A DNA stretch of 34,117 bases from RPQK01 sp041946865 (GCA_041946865.1 JBHGBF010000030.1:1-34117), one strand, 5' to 3'; positions 7,815 to 16,328 are shown, counted from the stretch's first letter. Numbers and translations: made by a program. Notes: generated from the sequence alone by a model not told the origin.

Positions 7815-8478
7815 TTCGCGAACTGCCCTCGCAACGACTCAGGTCTCTTTCCCCTGTGATGATCTCTTCCAGATCCTTCACCAGTCGCTGCAGATACACT
7901 CCTAACGCCTGCAGATTGCGGTTCAGATTCCGGTAAAAATCGATGAAGGTGCAGTCCCCGGTGTCGGAAACCACCTTGGCGGCCAGGGCGGGAATGCCGA
8001 GAGACTCGGCCACCTGCAGCGCAACTCCTGCTTCCATATCGCAGATCGGCGCTCCGGTGCGCTGAAACAGCTCCAATCGGGAGGCTGATCTAAGCACCGG
8101 GAGAGAGAGAGTGAGGCCCGAGCCTTTGATTTCCCATCCTCGAGCGCGCAAGGGGCCGAGCAACTGTTCGGAAACTCGCGTACTCCCGCGCTCCTCGATC
8201 ATCCAGGTCTCGGGGCAGACGACAGTCCCCATGGGGCAGGACGGATCGAGTTGCCCCGCAGTCCCGGTGAAGACGAGCACCGAGGGGCGCAAGTGCGGCA
8301 GGCGGCGGGCCAGCACCTTGCCGGCCTGACGGTTTCCTATCCCCGTGGTCACAAAATCAAGGGAACCAGGCAGAACCGCCCGTACGGAATCGGTTTCACG
8401 TCGCAGCGCACAGGCGACCAGGATACGGGCGGCGATCCTTTCAGCCGGCTGTGCTGGGGCAACGGGTTTTAAAGCCAC
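7807..8478 (-). CDS. Phosphorylase-superfamily (MTA/SAH nucleosidase-like) protein
   Basis: A 223-residue protein with the fold signature of the PNP/MTAN superfamily: ILVACALRRETDSV at the N-terminus, VTTGIGNRQAG, VLVFTGTAGQLDP and the ribose-binding segment CDMEAG followed by KVVSDTGD. The overall form is like the group that includes hopanoid-associated phosphorylases and futalosine/MTA nucleosidases, so the substrate stays open. It starts with GTG at 8478 and overlaps the stop of the upstream lipoprotein gene by 10 bases, so it belongs to the sigma-factor operon as its last gene. That link is odd and may only be positional. Its 3' end overlaps the opposing radical SAM gene. Confidence 0.8.
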   Translation of the reverse strand: MALKPVAPAQPAERIAARILVACALRRETDSVRAVLPGSLDFVTTGIGNRQAGKVLARRLPHLRPSVLVFTGTAGQLDPSCPMGTVVCPETWMIEERGSTRVSEQLLGPLRARGWEIKGSGLTLSLPVLRSASRLELFQRTGAPICDMEAGVALQVAESLGIPALAAKVVSDTGDCTFIDFYRNLNRNLQALGVYLQRLVKDLEEIITGERDLSRCEGSSRTT

Positions 8479-9317
8479 TTCAGCTCTACGCCCCCGATCC
8501 CCGCCTTAATGCGCAAACGGAGCACCTTGCTCACCCGGTCGACGTTGTAGCTGACATAGGTATCGCCCCGTTTTTCGAACTCGGGTAAGTCGACGCCGGA
8601 CATGAAACTCTTGCTGGCCTTGACTTCCGCGCCGATGGAACGGGGTACGCGCAGCTCGACACCTCCAACGCCGACTTCGATCTCGATGTCTCCTTCCTCT
8701 CGCCAATCACCGGAGAAATCGAGCTCCGAGCCGCCCACACCCCCCTGGAACCGCAACTGCTTGCAGGCCAGATTTCCCAGGCCCGTCATCTTCAGGGCGC
8801 CCACCCCGTTCTGGATGTCGACCCGGTCACAGCTGATCTTGTTCGGAGTGAGCATGGAAATACTCGTCTCTCCGACTCCGTTTTCCAGGTTCAGCTCGCG
8901 AATCTGCAGCCCGCCCAGGTCGATTTCACTCTCTCCCACGCCGTTTTTGGCGTGCAGGACGATGGGAACATCCGGGTTCAGCCGCAGATTCAAGCGGTTC
9001 TTTCCCATCCGCCTGACGTGCTTCCCTTCGCCGCTCAGGCGGAACGTCAACACTCCGGTCGTGCCGCGCTTCTGGAAGCTGACCTCAGGCGTGAAGGCGC
9101 GTTCGTTATAGTCCAGGTCAAACTCATAGAGATCGGCCGAGCTCCCTGCTTCGATCTCGAGTTTGCCGACGGGCACATCGACATCGACTTCCAACAGCTC
9201 TTCGCCCGCAACCGGGACTGACTTATGCAGGCTGGTCGTCTGCCCTTCGAGCTCGGCTATATCGCAGGACGAGACGAACAGACTCAAAAAGGCTAAGCAG
9301 ATAGCTGCTCGATACAT
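8469..9317 (-). CDS. Lipoprotein with DUF4097-like 'toastrack' beta-repeat domain
   Basis: A 282-residue secreted protein. The N-terminus has a hydrophobic signal ending in a lipobox (LFVSSC), so the Cys should be lipidated. The mature part is a beta-helix-like repeat in which short Gly-rich turns recur: NGVGE, NGVGE, NGVGA, GGVGG, VGVGG and AGIGG, at roughly 20-35 residue intervals. This matches the DUF2154/DUF4097 adhesin-like families. ATG 9317 is chosen; a TTG at 9330-9332 would add five residues and abuts the stop of the previous gene. GAGAG before the ATG is a modest ribosome-binding site. It is the fifth gene of the ECF operon and is likely an envelope protein under sigma-factor control. 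The molecular role is unknown. Confidence 0.8.
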   Translation of the reverse strand: MYRAAICLAFLSLFVSSCDIAELEGQTTSLHKSVPVAGEELLEVDVDVPVGKLEIEAGSSADLYEFDLDYNERAFTPEVSFQKRGTTGVLTFRLSGEGKHVRRMGKNRLNLRLNPDVPIVLHAKNGVGESEIDLGGLQIRELNLENGVGETSISMLTPNKISCDRVDIQNGVGALKMTGLGNLACKQLRFQGGVGGSELDFSGDWREEGDIEIEVGVGGVELRVPRSIGAEVKASKSFMSGVDLPEFEKRGDTYVSYNVDRVSKVLRLRIKAGIGGVELKWL

Positions 9318-9332
9318 GGTGTCATCTCTCAA

Positions 9333-11093
9333 TCAGTCGGATTTCCTGATCCGAATCCGGGAATAGGTTGTCTGGAGCCGGACTTCGCTTTTTCCACCTC
9401 CAATCGTCTGCTCGAACATCTGCGATTTTTCGGCGCGTTCGGCCATGCCGAACTCAGAGTCAACCTCCCCACCGGGGGCCTGAGCAGATAAGCGACAACT
9501 GGCATCGGGAGGCAGCGAGAGGGTGATCTCCCCGTTACGGTTGCTCGCTACCAGGGAACCGGTCAGTGGCCCCTCGGGAGTCAGCACGATCTCACCGTAC
9601 TCGTTCTGCACCACGGCCGGGCCGGTGAACTTCTCCAGCGCCACCCGTTGCAGCGAGGTAGCGATCTTGACCGGCCCCTCGACCCCTTCGAGCGCCACCT
9701 TTGACCCGCTTCCCTGGACGCTAATCCCCTTCCGGATATCCTTGGCGCTGATGTCGGAGTGCGACGCCCGGACGGTCACCGCGCCGTCAATGCGCGACAA
9801 GCTGGCGCCGCCATAAGAAGTGTCAAGCTCCAGGGTATTAGCCAGTTCGGTGGCGCGAACACCTTTATGCGAGTTTTCTATGTAGACAGCTTTCTTAACG
9901 TTGCTCACGTCCACGCCCGAGCCAGGGCTCTTGATCGTTAGTGGACCTTCCGCCATCCGCACCCGGACGTCACCGAAATGGTTCACGACATCCAGTTGTC
10001 CGTTAACCTGCTCGGCGTCGATCGTTTCATAGTCGGTGCCTGCTGTGACGTTGCCTGTCACCTCCTCGACACGGATATGCCCCCTCCGATTTTCAACTGT
10101 CACGTCACCTTTGACGTTACGGACCGTAGTGGTGGCATAGCGGTTCTTCGCCTCGACGGAACCCGTGATCAACTCGATCGTCACTGGCCCGTAGGAATTA
10201 GCGACTTGAACCGCAGCGCTGATCCCCTGCACGGTCACGCTCCCGTTTTCGTTCTTGACGTTCAGCTGGGTCTGTTTGGGGACCAACACCCGCATATGAG
10301 TCGACAAGGGATAATCGCGATTCTGAGCCTCGGAGCGATTGGTCCCGATCTTGACCAGCTTTCCTTCCCGCTGCAACGTGATCTCGACTTTCCGGCCGAT
10401 CTCGTTGGCCCGCCGCTCGGATTCGCCCCTGACGACGGCGGTCAGCCCCACATCAATTTTGTCCTCGAGGCCCGGTTCCACCTGGATGTCGCCATAGCGG
10501 TTCTCGATCTGGACCGCTTCAACCCCGGCCGCAGAGGTTTCCTGATGGCTCTCGATGCGCGCCCTGTCACGATCCTGTTCGTGCCAGACCCAGCCGCGAG
10601 GCCAGTCGGCAAAAGCCCTGAAACCGGGTTCCAGTCCCCCGATCTTGCCCGCCACGAATCCGAGGAGCATAAGAGCCAAAACGCCGACCACTTCACTCGC
10701 GCGGAATTGCAGTCCTCCCGAGAAGCGATAAAAATCGACAATTTTGCCGATGCCGAAAAGTATGAGAAGACCGGGCCAGTAGGACCCGAAAAATGAAAAG
10801 AAAACCACCACCCCAAGAAAATCCAGCAGTCCAACGGCGCCAACGGCGGTCCAGAAGATCCCGCCCAGCAGGCTCGACTTCCCGAAGTTCTCCTGGAGTC
10901 TGGCCGCGTCCCAGGTGAAGTGACGGATCAGCTTTAGCAGGCCAATGAAGAGAAGTAGGACCGGAATGGCCATCCGGATGACCTGCAACCAGTTGAGGTC
11001 AACCCGGAAAACGTTGATCGCGAGAAAAAGTCCGCCAAGGAGGACCAGGACGATTCCGAGCACCAGGGAAACTACGCTTCGATGGTTCGACAT
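9333..11093 (-). CDS. Polytopic membrane protein with long DUF4097-like extracytoplasmic domain
   Basis: A 586-residue protein with about four to five transmembrane helices in the first 165 residues (VLGIVLVLLGGLFLAI, a second pair around residues 40-100, and VVGVLALMLLGFVAG), resembling the DUF5668/LiaF membrane module. The rest is a long beta-repeat region with successive strands such as VQIENRYGDIQVE, VTIELITGSVEAKNRYA, VTVENRRGHIRVEEVTGNV and VDVSNVKKAVYIENS, typical of DUF4097. The stop-start junction with the gene before it is TAATG (1-base overlap), with GAGGAGAG as ribosome-binding site. Most likely a membrane-anchored envelope sensor or scaffold; LiaF-type proteins elsewhere hold stress regulators in check, but that role here is inference. 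Confidence 0.82.
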   Translation of the reverse strand: MSNHRSVVSLVLGIVLVLLGGLFLAINVFRVDLNWLQVIRMAIPVLLLFIGLLKLIRHFTWDAARLQENFGKSSLLGGIFWTAVGAVGLLDFLGVVVFFSFFGSYWPGLLILFGIGKIVDFYRFSGGLQFRASEVVGVLALMLLGFVAGKIGGLEPGFRAFADWPRGWVWHEQDRDRARIESHQETSAAGVEAVQIENRYGDIQVEPGLEDKIDVGLTAVVRGESERRANEIGRKVEITLQREGKLVKIGTNRSEAQNRDYPLSTHMRVLVPKQTQLNVKNENGSVTVQGISAAVQVANSYGPVTIELITGSVEAKNRYATTTVRNVKGDVTVENRRGHIRVEEVTGNVTAGTDYETIDAEQVNGQLDVVNHFGDVRVRMAEGPLTIKSPGSGVDVSNVKKAVYIENSHKGVRATELANTLELDTSYGGASLSRIDGAVTVRASHSDISAKDIRKGISVQGSGSKVALEGVEGPVKIATSLQRVALEKFTGPAVVQNEYGEIVLTPEGPLTGSLVASNRNGEITLSLPPDASCRLSAQAPGGEVDSEFGMAERAEKSQMFEQTIGGGKSEVRLQTTYSRIRIRKSD

Positions 11094-11779
11094 TACAGTC
11101 TCTCCTCACGATTTGTCGAATCGTCCTCTATCCGTGCGGCAGCCCGTGCCGGAGGCAGCTGCAGTTCACCCGTCTGCTGCCGGCGCCGCCCGGACAGGTA
11201 GTAATCGACTACCAGGTAGATTCCCAGGCCGACAAAGAAAAGCGGCCAGAGGAAGCGGGTCATCTCCGCCAGACTGAACACACCCAGGTTGTTGAGGAAG
11301 AAAAGCACGCCCAGAAGCACGAGCACGCCTCCCCAGATAGGCACGTTAATGTCCTCTGATTCCTCTTCCAACATCCGGGGGTCGGCCACTACGTTCCGGA
11401 GTATGACCTGGGCAGACCGGTAAGCATCTATGATCGTGAAGATATAGAAGGCAAACGCTGCGACTCCAAAGATGTCGGGGCCGCTACCGGCAATGATGCT
11501 GAGGCCTGCGAAGATCGCAAAATGAAGCACGGCTTTCACGTATTGACGGTTATAGACAGCCCCGATGCCGGGGATAATGGCGAACAGGGCCGCACGGGCC
11601 GGCGAATAAGTGGCCAAGCGGGGTGTCACCGCAATCCCGGCAAGCTCAGCGCCTGCTACCAGACAGTCCTGGCAGAAAATCTTGCCCTTGATCGAGTGGG
11701 CACAGGCTGCGCACAGGAACTTGCGACAGGTTGAACAAGTGTGAATCGATTCCACATCCGCGTGGTAATAGCATCTCAT
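11093..11779 (-). CDS. B-box-type zinc finger plus membrane protein
   Basis: A 228-residue protein. Residues 1-40 hold a zinc-binding cluster of the bacterial B-box type (C3, H6, H13, C15, C18, C23, C26, H28, C35 and C38 give CxxH/CxxC pairs). Residues about 60-135 form membrane segments (ALFAIIPGIGAVYNRQYVKAVLHFAIFAG is TM2/DUF5683-like), and a second pair (VPIWGGVLVLLGVLFFLNN and FLWPLFFVGLGIYLVVDYY) looks like DUF5668. It overlaps the anti-sigma gene by 4 bases (ATGA). The cytosolic zinc finger and the membrane part suggest an adaptor between the anti-sigma factor and the DUF4097 proteins, which is inference. Confidence 0.8.
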   Translation of the reverse strand: MRCYYHADVESIHTCSTCRKFLCAACAHSIKGKIFCQDCLVAGAELAGIAVTPRLATYSPARAALFAIIPGIGAVYNRQYVKAVLHFAIFAGLSIIAGSGPDIFGVAAFAFYIFTIIDAYRSAQVILRNVVADPRMLEEESEDINVPIWGGVLVLLGVLFFLNNLGVFSLAEMTRFLWPLFFVGLGIYLVVDYYLSGRRRQQTGELQLPPARAAARIEDDSTNREERL

Positions 11780-12384
11780 CTCTTCTTATCTCCCTTGGCC
11801 TGTTTCTTAGCTCCCTGTTCTTCGACTGAATGCTGATAGCTGCGGAACAGCATGTTGATCAGATGGTAGTCCAGTCGGCCATACAGATCCTCCTTCAGCC
11901 TCCACACCTCGCCCACGATACGCGACTGGGTGTTTCTGACCTGGAACCAGGCCTTTTGCACCTGGCTCGAGAAGCGATCCGCTTGCTCTACCAGAGCCGA
12001 CGGCCTGAAGTCTGAAAAGCTAAGGGCGGAGAAATCGGGCCCGATGACATTGGCAACGAGTGACAGAAAGACAAACATGATCAGGGTGGCGAACGCAAAT
12101 CTTTGAGTCAAGAACGGTCGCAGTGTGGGAACTATCAAGTCGTCCCACAATGAGCGGACCCGGAAGCGGCCGGTGGTTTTCTCGATGATCGCTTCGATCA
12201 GCTGCTCGGAGGGTTCCAGCGTCGGAAAATCAGCCAGCTGCGCACGGATCGATTGCACCTCCTGAACCAGGGACGTACAGCTGGAGCAGATCTCACGATG
12301 CTGCTCGAGAGCGGCACGTACCCGCGGGTCAAGCGTCCCGTCCACATAATCGCTCAGCAGGGTCTCGAATCTAGAGCAGTTCAT
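11776..12384 (-). CDS. Zinc-containing anti-sigma factor, membrane-bound
   Basis: A 202-residue protein with the zinc anti-sigma motif C3...H29-x3-C33-x2-C36 at the N-terminus, which in this family sequesters the partner ECF sigma factor. One transmembrane helix lies near residues 95-113 (FAFATLIMFVFLSLVANVIG), followed by an extracytoplasmic domain of about 85 residues with a charged, Lys-rich end. It follows the sigma gene by 18 bases, with AAGGAAAGG upstream as a ribosome-binding site, and shares an ATGA overlap with the next gene. Signal release by proteolysis of the outer domain is the family's usual mechanism but is not shown by the sequence. Confidence 0.88.
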   Translation of the reverse strand: MNCSRFETLLSDYVDGTLDPRVRAALEQHREICSSCTSLVQEVQSIRAQLADFPTLEPSEQLIEAIIEKTTGRFRVRSLWDDLIVPTLRPFLTQRFAFATLIMFVFLSLVANVIGPDFSALSFSDFRPSALVEQADRFSSQVQKAWFQVRNTQSRIVGEVWRLKEDLYGRLDYHLINMLFRSYQHSVEEQGAKKQAKGDKKR

Positions 12385-12402
12385 ATACTGCCGGACCTTT
12401 CC

Positions 12403-12987
12403 TTACGAAACCGCAAATCCTTCCGGGTTGCTGCCTTTGCGCAACACCTTGGCCAGCTCGATCCGCCCGCGGTTTATCCGCGATTTTACCGTTCCTTCCG
12501 GTATTTCGAGCATGTCCGCTATCTCCTGATAGGAGAGGCCTTGAATGTCCCTTAGCAGGACCGCCTCCTTCAGCTCGGGAGTCAGCCTGGACAGCCCCCG
12601 CATCAGGTAGTGCGCCTGCTCCTTCAGGTACAGGTTCTCAAACGGGTTCGCCGCCTGGCTGTCTTGCTCGAAGTCGAGGACCTCCAGCTCCTCGCTTCCA
12701 GCGACCTGCTTCTCATGGCGTGTCGCCCGATAGTGATCGATGATCAGGTTCCTCGCCACTCGCATAATCCAGTTCTGAAGCGATCCGGTCGAGGGGCTGT
12801 AACTCCTCAGATTCTGATACACTTTCAGGAATATCTCCTGAGTCAGCTCCTCGGCGACATCCAAACGCCCCGTGTAGTGATAGGCGAGATTCAATATTCT
12901 CCTGGTGTAAAGCTGGACGAGCGTTTCCCAGGACCGTGGGTCCCCGCCCAGGCATCGTTCCACCAGCTTGGCGTCTGAATGCTGCAA
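12403..12987 (-). CDS. ECF-type RNA polymerase sigma factor (RpoE-like)
   Basis: A 194-residue sigma-70 family protein of the extracytoplasmic function type. Region 2 is seen in DVAEELTQEIFLKVYQNL and region 4 in ELKEAVLLRDIQGLSYQEIADML followed by IPEGTVKSRINRGR. It directs RNA polymerase to envelope-stress promoters. TTG at 12985-12987 is the start, supported by GAGGAAG just upstream (minus strand). It leads the six-gene minus operon and sits right before its anti-sigma factor. An ECF-like promoter candidate lies about 60 bases upstream, so the operon may control itself. Confidence 0.93.
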   Translation of the reverse strand: MQHSDAKLVERCLGGDPRSWETLVQLYTRRILNLAYHYTGRLDVAEELTQEIFLKVYQNLRSYSPSTGSLQNWIMRVARNLIIDHYRATRHEKQVAGSEELEVLDFEQDSQAANPFENLYLKEQAHYLMRGLSRLTPELKEAVLLRDIQGLSYQEIADMLEIPEGTVKSRINRGRIELAKVLRKGSNPEGFAVS

Positions 12988-13023
12988 TTCGCTTCCTCTA
13001 CAACATTTCCCGCCTGTAGGTTC

Positions 13024-13049
13024 AAACGGAAAGTCTGTACAAAAAGTTC
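13024..13049 (-). promoter_or_regulatory. Candidate ECF promoter of the sigma-factor operon
   Basis: On the minus strand GAACTT (13044-13049) and CGTTT (13024-13028) are separated by 15 bases. GAAC-type -35 and CGT-type -10 elements are common for ECF sigma factors, and this lies about 40 bases before the sigma start codon. It suggests autoregulation. No second copy was searched for. Confidence 0.45.
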
Positions 13050-13168
13050 AATCCGCCGCCATGACAAATGGTGACAGGGTGACAAGGTGGCGGGGTACAG
13101 GATGAGGTCGATGGCAGGATGTCTTCGGCGCCATTGACACCGGACTCACCTGCAGGGACGCCCTACGT

Positions 13169-13207
13169 CACCCTGTCGCCCTGTCACCCTGTCACCTTGT
13201 CACCCCC
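13169..13207. repeat. Tandem octamer repeat CACCCTGT, about 4.8 copies
   Basis: Units are CACCCTGT, CGCCCTGT, CACCCTGT, CACCTTGT and a partial CACCCCC. The array at 13062-13093 has the reverse-complement octamers TGACAAAT, GGTGACAG, GGTGACAA and GGTGGCGG. The pair forms a long imperfect inverted repeat between the two divergent genes. Confidence 0.65.
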
Positions 13208-13270
13208 GCCACTGCCCCAAAACGAACATTTTTATAGCATCATTCACAGCCTGAATGGTATCTATCTATC

Positions 13271-13720
13271 ATGCGCTGTCCGTATTGCACTTTCACAGAG
13301 GACCGGGTCATCGACTCGCGAGAGGGCAAGGAGGGCCGGGTCATCCGGCGGCGGCGCGAATGTCTCAAATGCCATCGTCGCTTCACCAGTTACGAGCGAA
13401 TTGAAGACATCCCTTTCATGGTCGTGAAGAAGCGTGGGTACCGGGAGCCATTTGACCGCGCCAAGGTGCTGGGGGGATTGCTCAAGGCCTGTGAGAAACG
13501 ACCGGTCTCCAGCCAGCAGTTGGAAGACCTGGTTGAATTGGTTGAACAGAAAGTCTCCACAGCCGAAAATCGCGAAGTGCATTCACATGAAATCGGGCGA
13601 CTGGTCATGGCCGAGCTGAAGAAGATCGACAAGGTGGCTTACGTTCGTTTCGCCTCTGTTTACCTCGACTTTCAGGATGTCAAGCAATTCAGCGATCAGG
13701 TCGACGCGCTCAACCCTTAG
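13271..13720 (+). CDS. nrdR: Transcriptional repressor NrdR
   Basis: A 149-residue regulator that senses nucleotides and represses ribonucleotide reductase genes. The zinc ribbon uses C3, C6, C31 and C34 (MRCPYC and CLKCHRRF), and the ATP-cone follows (VVKKRGYREPFDRAKVLGGLLKAC). Length is typical. ATG 13271 is preceded by TATCTA at 13259-13264, six bases from the start, a weak match to the leaderless pattern, and no Shine-Dalgarno is evident. It stands at the head of a plus-strand block with lon, though a strong promoter before lon suggests separate expression. Confidence 0.95.
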   Translation: MRCPYCTFTEDRVIDSREGKEGRVIRRRRECLKCHRRFTSYERIEDIPFMVVKKRGYREPFDRAKVLGGLLKACEKRPVSSQQLEDLVELVEQKVSTAENREVHSHEIGRLVMAELKKIDKVAYVRFASVYLDFQDVKQFSDQVDALNP

Positions 13721-13752
13721 TCTGTTCGCCCGCTCTCTGGCCTTTCGTGTTA

Positions 13753-13781
13753 TTAACAGTTTGTCGTTTTTTTATTACTAT
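13753..13781 (+). promoter_or_regulatory. Sigma-70-like promoter for lon
   Basis: TTAACA (13753-13758) and TACTAT (13776-13781) are separated by exactly 17 bases, a good match to the consensus. The expected start is near 13788, giving a leader of about 72 bases to the lon GTG. Confidence 0.6.
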
Positions 13782-13859
13782 TTCAGATAAGGGATATCGG
13801 GGCAGTTTCCTCCAGCCTTCGAAACAGTTTCCGAAAGTCGGCGAAGGAGCAAGACGACC

Positions 13860-16313
13860 GTGCAAGATCGGACAGTACTCGACTACTCTGCGGAAGGTTC
13901 CGACGATTCGCCGATTCCCCATGTTCTGCCGGTCCTTGCTCTGAAAGACCTGGTCGCTTTTCCCTTCATGATAGCGCCGCTGTTCGTGACTCGGGACAGC
14001 TCCATCGCGGCAATCGAAGAAGCCATTGACCGCGACCGGACCGTTCTGCTGGTCGCACAGAAGCGGGCGGATATTGAAGATCCGGCGAGAGACGACCTGC
14101 ACGAGATCGGGACGGTCGGCGTCCTGATGCGCATGTTCAAGCTGCCCGACCAGCGAATCCGGATTCTGGTCCAGGGTTTGAGCCGCGCCCGGGTAAAGAC
14201 GTGCGAGAAGAAAGGGAATTTCCTCTTCGCTCAAATCGAGCCGATCGAGGAACCCGAGACCAATGAAGACGACCCTGAAATCGGCGCCCTGGTCCGCGAG
14301 GTCAAGGACAAGGTCAAATCCGCGAGCGAACTGGGCCGGTCCTTCCCGCCGGAGGTTCTGGTGGTCCTGGAGAATCTGGAAGATCCGGGTCGCCTGGCCG
14401 ATCTGGTCGCCTCCAACCTGGATCTCGACGTCCCGGACAGCCAGTCCGTGCTGGACATTGTCCACCCGGTCAAACGTCTTTCACGCATCCATCAAATCCT
14501 GACCAACCAGGTGGAAATGCTGAACGTCAGGGAAAGAATCAATTCCCGGGCCAAAGTCGAGATCGACAAGAGCCAGAGGGAATACTTTCTGCGGCAACAG
14601 CTGAAGGCTATTCACAACGAGCTGGGCGAAACCGATGAGCTCTCGGAAGAAATCAGCCAGTACAGCGACCTGGTCGAAGCCACCCCGTTGTCGGCAGAGG
14701 CACGCCAGGAGACACTGCGGCAGATCAAGCGGCTGGAGCGGATGCCCGGCGATTCGGCCGAAGCCGCCATAGTCCGCAACTACCTCGACTGGATGTTCTC
14801 TCTTCCCTGGTCAAAGAGCACGATCGACACGCTGGACCTGCGCAAGGCCAGAGCCATTTTGGACCGGGAACATTACGACCTGGAGGATGTCAAAACGCGG
14901 ATTTTGGAGTACCTGGCGGTGCTGAAACTGAAGCAGAACCTCAAAGGCCCGATCCTGTGCTTCGTAGGACCGCCTGGGGTGGGCAAGACGTCCCTTGGTC
15001 GAGCCATCGCCACCGCGCTCGGTCGAAAATTCGCCCGCATCTCCCTCGGAGGCGTCCATGATGAGGCCGAGATTCGCGGCCATCGGCGCACCTATGTCGG
15101 GGCCATGCCGGGCAAGATCATCCAGACCCTGCGCTACGCGGAAAGCGACAACCCGGTCTTCATGCTGGACGAGGTCGACAAGACCGGGACCGAGTCACGC
15201 GGCGATCCGGCAGCCGCTCTTCTCGAGGTGCTTGACCCAGAACAGAACTCCTCTTTTCGCGACAACTTTCTGGGAGTCCCGTTTGACCTGTCGCGTGTGT
15301 TGTTTATCGCTACGGCCAATTTGCTCGATACCATCCGGCCCGCTTTTCGCGATCGCATGGAGATCCTGACTCTTCCCGGATACACTGAGCACGAGAAACT
15401 CAAGATCGCCCGCCGCTACCTTATTCCAAGGCAACTGTCGGCCCACGGCCTGTCGGCCGGGCACCTGAGGATCACGGATGCCGCTGTCAGAACGATTATT
15501 GACGGCTATACCAATGAAGCAGGCGTGAGGAATCTCGAGCGGGCGATCGCCTCGATCTGCCGAAAGACGGCTCGGCGGGTCGCGGAAGGGGAGTCGGCGT
15601 GCCAGCTGCAGGTGGCGACCAGGGACCTTCAGGATTTCCTTGGCGTCCCACGCAAAACCCGGACACGGCTTCTCCGCCAGGATACTGTCGGTGTCGCTAC
15701 CGCCCTCGCCTGGACGCCGACCGGCGGCGAAGTCTTTTTTGTCGAATCGATCGGAATGAAGGGGCGAGGTAAGCTGATTATAACCGGGCAGCTGGGCGAC
15801 GTCATGAAGGAGTCGGCGCAAGCCGCCATGAGTTACGCCCGGAGCCGCGCTCCCCAGCTGGGCATTGACTTGTTGATGTTCGGCCATACCGATTTCCACG
15901 TGCACGTTCCCGAAGGCGCGATCCCCAAAGATGGGCCTTCAGGCGGAGTCGCGCTGGCCGTCTCGCTCATCTCGACCTGCACTCGAAAGCCGGTACGCCA
16001 GGATGTCGCCTTCACCGGGGAAATCACCCTGAGGGGTCGCATTCTTCCGGTCGGCGGAATCAAAGAGAAGGTGCTGGCCGCCCAAAGGAGCCGAACTCGC
16101 CTCGTTGTCATCCCTAAAGACAATCAGCCGGATCTGCGGGAGCTCCCGGAAACAGTGCGGGCCAAGATTCAGTTCCAGCTGGTTGAGGACATGGATGAGG
16201 TCGTTCGCCTCGCATTTCGCGACAACCTGAGCGGGCGCCGGGCGGTCGCGGCCCTGAGACAGGACGCGGCTCACTCGGCCGTTTCCCCCCTGCCGATGAA
16301 ACCGCGCCGGTAG
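13860..16313 (+). CDS. lon: ATP-dependent protease Lon
   Basis: An 817-residue Lon protease that degrades damaged and regulatory proteins in the cytoplasm. The N-terminal LON substrate domain (about residues 15-210) is followed by the AAA+ module with Walker A GPPGVGKT (K376) and the Walker B stretch VFMLDEVDKTG. The C-terminal serine-lysine protease domain has S694 (DGPSGG) and K737 (GGIKEK), both present and spaced as in Escherichia coli Lon. It starts at GTG 13860, preceded by GAAGGAG (13843-13849) at 10 bases. The length is slightly over the E. coli 784 residues, mainly at both ends. Confidence 0.97.
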   Translation: MQDRTVLDYSAEGSDDSPIPHVLPVLALKDLVAFPFMIAPLFVTRDSSIAAIEEAIDRDRTVLLVAQKRADIEDPARDDLHEIGTVGVLMRMFKLPDQRIRILVQGLSRARVKTCEKKGNFLFAQIEPIEEPETNEDDPEIGALVREVKDKVKSASELGRSFPPEVLVVLENLEDPGRLADLVASNLDLDVPDSQSVLDIVHPVKRLSRIHQILTNQVEMLNVRERINSRAKVEIDKSQREYFLRQQLKAIHNELGETDELSEEISQYSDLVEATPLSAEARQETLRQIKRLERMPGDSAEAAIVRNYLDWMFSLPWSKSTIDTLDLRKARAILDREHYDLEDVKTRILEYLAVLKLKQNLKGPILCFVGPPGVGKTSLGRAIATALGRKFARISLGGVHDEAEIRGHRRTYVGAMPGKIIQTLRYAESDNPVFMLDEVDKTGTESRGDPAAALLEVLDPEQNSSFRDNFLGVPFDLSRVLFIATANLLDTIRPAFRDRMEILTLPGYTEHEKLKIARRYLIPRQLSAHGLSAGHLRITDAAVRTIIDGYTNEAGVRNLERAIASICRKTARRVAEGESACQLQVATRDLQDFLGVPRKTRTRLLRQDTVGVATALAWTPTGGEVFFVESIGMKGRGKLIITGQLGDVMKESAQAAMSYARSRAPQLGIDLLMFGHTDFHVHVPEGAIPKDGPSGGVALAVSLISTCTRKPVRQDVAFTGEITLRGRILPVGGIKEKVLAAQRSRTRLVVIPKDNQPDLRELPETVRAKIQFQLVEDMDEVVRLAFRDNLSGRRAVAALRQDAAHSAVSPLPMKPRR

Positions 16314-16328
16314 GCTGCCGCGCTGTCA

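Larger units (their letters stand above)
12988..13270. other. Divergent control region between the ECF operon and nrdR
   Basis: A 283-base gap with no gene. It holds a candidate ECF promoter on the minus strand (13024-13049) and two oppositely oriented arrays of an octamer, 13062-13093 (GGTGACAG units) and 13169-13207 (CACCCTGT units). The arrays can pair over about 20 bases with two mismatches. A TATCTA stretch 6 bases before the nrdR start may be a weak -10 box. Confidence 0.6.

Noticed and set aside
9978..10796. 272-residue plus-strand open frame
   Set aside because: It is the antisense of the DUF4097 membrane protein, which has strong domain and operon support.
13169..13207. CRISPR array
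   Set aside because: The repeated unit is only 8 bases without spacers.
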